NCBI RefSeq assembly: GCF_007741495.1
Contig: NZ_CP036262.1
Coordinates: 6,882,001-6,946,000, forward strand
Length of the DNA stretch: 64,000 nt
Reading direction: 5' to 3'
DNA from: Roseimaritima multifibrata
GTDB lineage: Bacteria > Planctomycetota > Planctomycetia > Pirellulales > Pirellulaceae
In this document: positions 59,916-64,000 of the stretch, piece by piece
Numbering within the stretch: position 1 is the first letter of the stretch
How the letters are laid out: each line of letters starts with the position of its first letter
Program-made: the position numbers and the translations under genes
The notes under the pieces: model-generated
What the model was told of the DNA's origin: nothing
The model's input: the letters and a program-made list of their open reading frames with translations, nothing else
Databases searched by the model: none

Positions 59916-62912
59916 TTAATCGACGAAACGGAATTCATTCGATGCGAACAACGCCTGTGCCAAACCGGCCCAGCCCTGCTGCTGGGCAGAAGATTCCGAA
60001 TGCCCCGGAACGGTTAGCATTTCGATCGTTTTTTGGACATATTGAACCGTTTGCTCCCGTTCAACGGGTGATGGTTCTCGTAATAGGATGCGGCGGAAGA
60101 ACGTTTCGACCCGCTGATCTGGCGACGACGTTTGGTCCTGCAATGATCGTTCGGCGAACCGCTGCGACTGCTCGACCACCAAGCGATTATTCAGCAGGAA
60201 CAAGTCCTGTGTGGGGAGCGTCGTTTCTTCTCGCTGACCAACCACTTCAACGCCAGTCGGAAGATCAAAGGCGGCCAGTTCCGGTGGCGGAGCATGCCGC
60301 AAGCGACAGAGATACAGACTGCGATGCGCACTGGGGAAATGGTGGTTCGTAGCATTCCCCGGAGGCCAATTGATTAGTGCGACCACTTTCTCGATGGCCG
60401 ACCCGCTAGCGGGTCGATGGTCTAGATTCTCGCAGACCGCCAAGATTCCATCACGGAGCGATTCGGCATCCAGACGCTTGCGAGAATGCCTGGCGAACCA
60501 TTGATTGTTTGGATCTAACGCATTCTGCGAACGGGGCGAGGAACTATCAAGCTGATAGGTTCGACTGAGAACCAGCGCGCGGATCAGGCGTTTGATCGAC
60601 CAATTTCCTGCAACAAATCGCTCTGCCAAGTGATCTAGCAATTCAGGATGCGAAGGCTTGGCTCCGTAAACTCCAAAGTCGTTGGGCGTTTGCACGATCC
60701 CATGCCCAAATAGATGCATCCAGATTCGGTTGACCATCACGCGGGCAGTCTGCGGATGGCGAGGGTCGGTTAACCACTTCGCCAATTCCCTTCGGCCGCT
60801 TCCTTCGCCTGGGCTCTCAAAATGAAAACTCGCGTCCGCGGTTTTGTCGGTGAAAACCTGATCGTAGACGGTCAAGACTCCGCGCGGGACAACCGGCCCT
60901 TTCTTGTTGGATTCTCCACCGATGCGAATCGCACAATCTACCGGTTTTGCCTTGTCGCGAACCCCCATCGCCCAACCGAGCGTTGCAACGCCCTTGGGCT
61001 GCCCACTGGCCGTGTGCAACTGAAGAGCTTGTTCTTCGGTCAGTGCTCGCTCGAACAGAGCGATTTCGGCCAGTTGACCATCCAATGGTGCAAAGTCGTC
61101 CGTCCGACTTGCGAAGTTGTATTCGAGGGAATCTTTGAATGTGGATGGCAACGAATCATCGATCTCCAACCGACCATTCAAATACAATTTGACGGACGCT
61201 TCGTTTCGCACCAAAGCGACATGGTTCCAAGTATTCGGAGCAATCACCGTTGTCCCAACAACGGACTTCTTATCACCATTTCCACTGAAGACAAACAACT
61301 TGCCAGCACGTGCAAGGTTGTACTTACCACCAATTCCAATGTGATCTCCCGGCACCGCTTTATTCCCCCAAGGCCCCCGAGAAAAGAGGTAGGCGGTGAT
61401 CGGACGCACTTTGTTTCCGATGTGGTTCTTAAACCAGAAACTAACGGAGTAATCATTCGCAGCTGCGGAAACCTTGCCACGGAGCTGCGTCTCCTTGACC
61501 TCGACCCAAGCTTTGGGCGAGAACTTCACCTTGGAATCGAACTGGAGTGTTTTTGGCGGTTCGTTGCCGACAACATGCAGGTCGGGGGCCAGCTGATCGA
61601 TTGCTTGCGAGTAGCCTTCTGGAAAGGCAGCCGGCGTCGCCGCCGGAGGGACGGGATCATCGGTCCCACCCGCTGCGGAACGCAGTGGATGCAGATCGGT
61701 CGGAGGAGCGGTTAATTTTTCGTCGCCAGCCCGCCCGTAAAGCGATTCGGTACTGGTAAAGATGCCCGCCAAAGCGTAATAGTCGCTTGTTGGGATCGGA
61801 TCATGTTTATGGTCATGACATCGGGCACATGCGATGCTTAACCCCATAATCCCCGAGCCCACAACATTGATCTGATCGTCGACCACATCCATTGCGAAGT
61901 TCGCGTTCATCGCGACCGCAGGCTTACTGCCGATCGCCAGGAATCCTGTCGCAATCAATTGCCGATGCCGCTGATCGGCCGTTTCTGCGGGCAATAGATC
62001 GCCAGCGATCTGTTCGGTCAAAAATTGATCGTAGGGCGTATCACGATTCAGTGCATCGACGACGTAATCCCGGTACCGCCAAGCGTGCGGGAAGGTCGGA
62101 TTGCGTCCCAGCCCGTCGTCTCCGTTCGATTCGCCAAAGCGGGCGACATCCAACCAGTGCTGTCCCCATCGCTCTCCGAACTGAGGAAGGTCCAACAAAG
62201 AATCGACCAATTTTTCGATCGCCAACTGCCGATTGGTTTGGATGTCCGCCGCAAAGGATTCGATCTGCGCCAACGTAGGCGGCAATCCGATCAGGTCGTG
62301 ATACAAACGACGCGCCAACACGGCGGGAGGTGCGTCCGAGGTCGGTTGCAGCTTGGCCGTTTCTATCCTGGACAGAATAAACGCATCGAGGGGATCCAAA
62401 GGCCAATCCGCCTGGACCACCGAGGGGACCGGAGGATCCTGTCGCGGCATCATCGACCACAAATTCGTCTCAGCGAGCGAATCGGGTTTGATCGCTGCCG
62501 GTTTGGCGATGCGTGGATCGATCGCTCCTGCGGCGACCCAACTGGCAAAATCGTTGGCAATTTGAGGTGGCAGCGGTTCTGCTGGCGGCATCTCAATATG
62601 CTCATACTTCAATGCTTGAACGAGCAGACTGCGTTGGGCGTCCCCCGCAACTAAAGCGGGTCCCGATTGCCCACCTGCCAAGATGCCTTCGCGTGAATCA
62701 AGCAGCAGATTTCCGCCCACGTCATCGGATTCACTGGAATGACATTCATAGCAGTGGTTCACCAGGACAGGACGAATCTTCTTCTCGAAAAAAGCAACCT
62801 CTTTCGCGGCTGGGTCAGCACCAAGCGATACCGCCGGCACCATTAAGATCGCCAGCACCATCAAGACGGCAGCGACGCAGAGAAGGGAATGCAGCGATTG
62901 AAGCTTGCACAT
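59916..62912 (-). CDS. PSCyt1/DUF1549/LamG/DUF1553 protein
   Basis: 998 residues, signal peptide about 1-31. Domain order: planctomycete cytochrome domain with CYECH (54-58) and EMPPAEPLP; DUF1549 (WPLDPLDAFILSRIE, RRLYHDLIGLPPT, RWGQHWLDVARF, then CARCHDHKHDP at about 356-366); a LamG/concanavalin-like insert of about 180 residues (YSVSFWFKNHIGNKVRPITA, NHVALVRNEASVKLYLNGRL); and DUF1553 (RRELAKWLTDPRHPQTARVM, RNRIWMHLFG-type and LSRTYQLDSS). Two heme-binding motifs suggest electron transfer; the LamG insert suggests carbohydrate or protein contact. First gene of a two-gene operon with a DUF1501 protein. Confidence 0.93.
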   Translation of the reverse strand: MCKLQSLHSLLCVAAVLMVLAILMVPAVSLGADPAAKEVAFFEKKIRPVLVNHCYECHSSESDDVGGNLLLDSREGILAGGQSGPALVAGDAQRSLLVQALKYEHIEMPPAEPLPPQIANDFASWVAAGAIDPRIAKPAAIKPDSLAETNLWSMMPRQDPPVPSVVQADWPLDPLDAFILSRIETAKLQPTSDAPPAVLARRLYHDLIGLPPTLAQIESFAADIQTNRQLAIEKLVDSLLDLPQFGERWGQHWLDVARFGESNGDDGLGRNPTFPHAWRYRDYVVDALNRDTPYDQFLTEQIAGDLLPAETADQRHRQLIATGFLAIGSKPAVAMNANFAMDVVDDQINVVGSGIMGLSIACARCHDHKHDPIPTSDYYALAGIFTSTESLYGRAGDEKLTAPPTDLHPLRSAAGGTDDPVPPAATPAAFPEGYSQAIDQLAPDLHVVGNEPPKTLQFDSKVKFSPKAWVEVKETQLRGKVSAAANDYSVSFWFKNHIGNKVRPITAYLFSRGPWGNKAVPGDHIGIGGKYNLARAGKLFVFSGNGDKKSVVGTTVIAPNTWNHVALVRNEASVKLYLNGRLEIDDSLPSTFKDSLEYNFASRTDDFAPLDGQLAEIALFERALTEEQALQLHTASGQPKGVATLGWAMGVRDKAKPVDCAIRIGGESNKKGPVVPRGVLTVYDQVFTDKTADASFHFESPGEGSGRRELAKWLTDPRHPQTARVMVNRIWMHLFGHGIVQTPNDFGVYGAKPSHPELLDHLAERFVAGNWSIKRLIRALVLSRTYQLDSSSPRSQNALDPNNQWFARHSRKRLDAESLRDGILAVCENLDHRPASGSAIEKVVALINWPPGNATNHHFPSAHRSLYLCRLRHAPPPELAAFDLPTGVEVVGQREETTLPTQDLFLLNNRLVVEQSQRFAERSLQDQTSSPDQRVETFFRRILLREPSPVEREQTVQYVQKTIEMLTVPGHSESSAQQQGWAGLAQALFASNEFRFVD

Positions 62913-63134
62913 TGCACGCCAGCGAGATTGGTAGGGAATTTCATTTCTGAGGAAGGGCCCTCATTATGACCTATCCACCACCGCAATGCAAAAACGGCAG
63001 CCCTCGCTGCGACTAGCCCTCTTCGCTCACCTGGGAAACGGCCATGCATCGTCCACGAAAACAGCGGCAACAAAACCCAAGATTCTGCTGCCGCTGGACG
63101 ATCCGCGGTCGTATTATTTTGATTGCCCCAGTGA

Positions 63135-63629
63135 CTAAGGAGCCATCTCCAGCAAGATATGGTTTTCCCCCTCTGCGGTGACGACTGCGGTCAAGCCTTT
63201 GACTTCGCCTGGGCCTCCGCCGCGAGTTCGTGAACCTCCATCCATCTGGACAGGTGCAAGGGTCCCCTCGGCGGCTTCTTCGCCAACGGCTGCCGGGGCA
63301 GCGGGCTCGCTAGTCCCTTTGCCTTTCACGTGGCCTCCGATGACGGTCACCTTATGGGTGCCGATCGCTGCACCGAGCGGTCCGGTCGAATAGGCCAGAC
63401 TGAAATTGCCATCTTCGTCGGTCAGCCCGTACGATGCGGCACCTTCGGAGTCCGGATAAAATTCCACCTGTGCACCGACCATCGGTTCACCTTTTTTGGT
63501 TAGGGTTCCGGTGACCTCTGCCAATTCTGGCATGTCTCCGCCGCCGCAACCAACCGTCACGACAATCGCCATCCCGGTGAACAGGGTTAGCAGTAACGAT
63601 ATTCGATTGCTCAAAGTTTGTTGTTTCAT
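63135..63629 (-). CDS. lipoprotein with carboxypeptidase-regulatory-like domain
   Basis: 164 residues from the ATG at 63627-63629; an open frame to 63887 lacks a signal. A lipoprotein signal ends at VTVGC (Cys28). The mature part is a small beta domain: LAEVTGTLTKKGEPMVGAQV, FYPDSEGAASYGLTDEDGNF and GTHKVTVIGG, the carboxypeptidase-regulatory/transthyretin-like pattern often found after DUF1559 genes in planctomycetes. A Gly/Arg-rich segment precedes the end. The DUF1559 gene upstream on the same strand supports an operon. Confidence 0.85.
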   Translation of the reverse strand: MKQQTLSNRISLLLTLFTGMAIVVTVGCGGGDMPELAEVTGTLTKKGEPMVGAQVEFYPDSEGAASYGLTDEDGNFSLAYSTGPLGAAIGTHKVTVIGGHVKGKGTSEPAAPAAVGEEAAEGTLAPVQMDGGSRTRGGGPGEVKGLTAVVTAEGENHILLEMAP

Positions 63630-63729
63630 TTGAATAACCCTTAGGGTTCCAGTTGGGAATCTTGAAGCAAGCCGACTCGGTTTGCGACCTACCCCGCCTA
63701 TCATTGGGAACTTGCGAATAATCTCTTTA

Positions 63730-63753
63730 GCGGAGCGGCGTGAACCGCTCCGC
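63730..63753. other. hairpin between DUF1559 and lipoprotein genes
   Basis: GCGGAGCGG (63730-63738) and CCGCTCCGC (63745-63753) form a nine-base stem with a six-base loop. The A-run lies on the wrong side for a minus-strand terminator, so it may be an attenuator, RNA-stability element or repeat remnant. Confidence 0.5.
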
Positions 63754-63855
63754 CAAAAAAGATGAAGCATTAAAGGAAGGTGGCCTCGCAGATTCCGCTG
63801 TGCTGTTAGGCAACAAGGAACGAGGCTGGCACCACTTCGGCACTTCCTTTGATCA

Positions 63856-64000
63856 TTAGATACTGTCGCCGGGGACAACCTGGCCATCAGCTCGGTTGGT
63901 CAGCAACGAGAAAATTTCGAACCGCATGTTCTCCGAAAGGAAGCGGACCGAACCGTCCCCCAAAGTGAACTGCGCCCCGCCGGGATGAGCCGAGGTGAAA
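63856..64000 (-). CDS. DUF1559 protein, C-terminal part only
   Basis: The last 47 codons are visible on the minus strand, ending at a TAA at 63856-63858. They contain [20 protein letters not shown], which is the H-X9-DG signature closing DUF1559 pseudopilin-like proteins. The N terminus is outside the window. The lipoprotein gene at 63629 follows on the same strand. Confidence 0.88.
   Translation of the reverse strand, partial: FTSAHPGGAQFTLGDGSVRFLSENMRFEIFSLLTNRADGQVVPGDSI

Overview
The window reads as the chromosome of a planctomycete, most likely a Rhodopirellula-like member of the Pirellulaceae. The evidence is the co-occurrence of families concentrated in that phylum: DUF1501 proteins, DUF1549/DUF1553 proteins with planctomycete-type cytochrome motifs, DUF1559 pseudopilin-like proteins with the H-X9-DG tail, exported sulfatase and SASA esterase, PQQ-like propeller protein, and a WD40 protein with an N-terminal heme site. 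Most genes encode exported or membrane proteins. No rRNA, tRNA, CRISPR array or insertion sequence was recognised. Base composition looks moderate and even by eye.

Layout. 1-2303: partial PQQ-like propeller protein and a phosphatase-like protein with a damaged metal site. 2341-2635: palindromic repeats. 2686-7893: Tat-exported deacetylase-like protein, a hypothetical protein, an intact Tat metallophosphoesterase and a SASA esterase. 8161-10581: hflK-hflC convergent with a thiamine-binding-family gene. 10718-10899: 26 tandem heptamers in three homogeneous blocks. 11044-20065: four tightly coupled genes (DUF1501, DUF1549/1553 with Big2-like domain, PPC-like protein, cytochrome-WD40 protein interrupted by a coiled coil). 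20728-22470: half-size EamA transporter, rhomboid-like protein, small membrane protein. 22821-32488 (minus): MoxR/DUF58/Bat operon, seven genes, ending in a BatD-BatE fusion. 32921-37687: ndh remnant, DUF1003 protein, MprF, EEP-family phosphatase. 38284-41040 (minus): tetrapyrrole-methylase-like protein with a signal-like N terminus, DUF1559 protein, Cys-rich protein. 41381-43837: GDPD and a DsbA/FrnE-DoxX-HD operon. 44478-48915: hypothetical-DUF1800-DUF1501 operon. 49287-51956: AlkA-like glycosylase, small membrane protein, sulfatase. 51957-55593: more dispersed repeats around a two-gene operon and a HEFAH-motif protein. 55594-58672: VIT/VWA protein with a Gly-hydrophobic-Arg tail, followed by a rhombosortase-like protease. 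58557-62912 (minus): DUF1549/LamG/DUF1553 plus DUF1501. 63135-64000 (minus): lipoprotein and the C terminus of a DUF1559 protein.

The genes suggest three themes: periplasmic cytochrome/DUF1501 modules (three architectures here), MoxR-vWA envelope maintenance, and membrane-embedded proteolysis or lipid modification (HflKC, two rhomboid-like proteins, MprF). The best candidate for a little-described system is the VIT/VWA protein with its adjacent rhombosortase-like gene. The dispersed non-coding repeats, at least four families with matching copies 30-50 kb apart, are the other clear signal that gene annotation does not explain.
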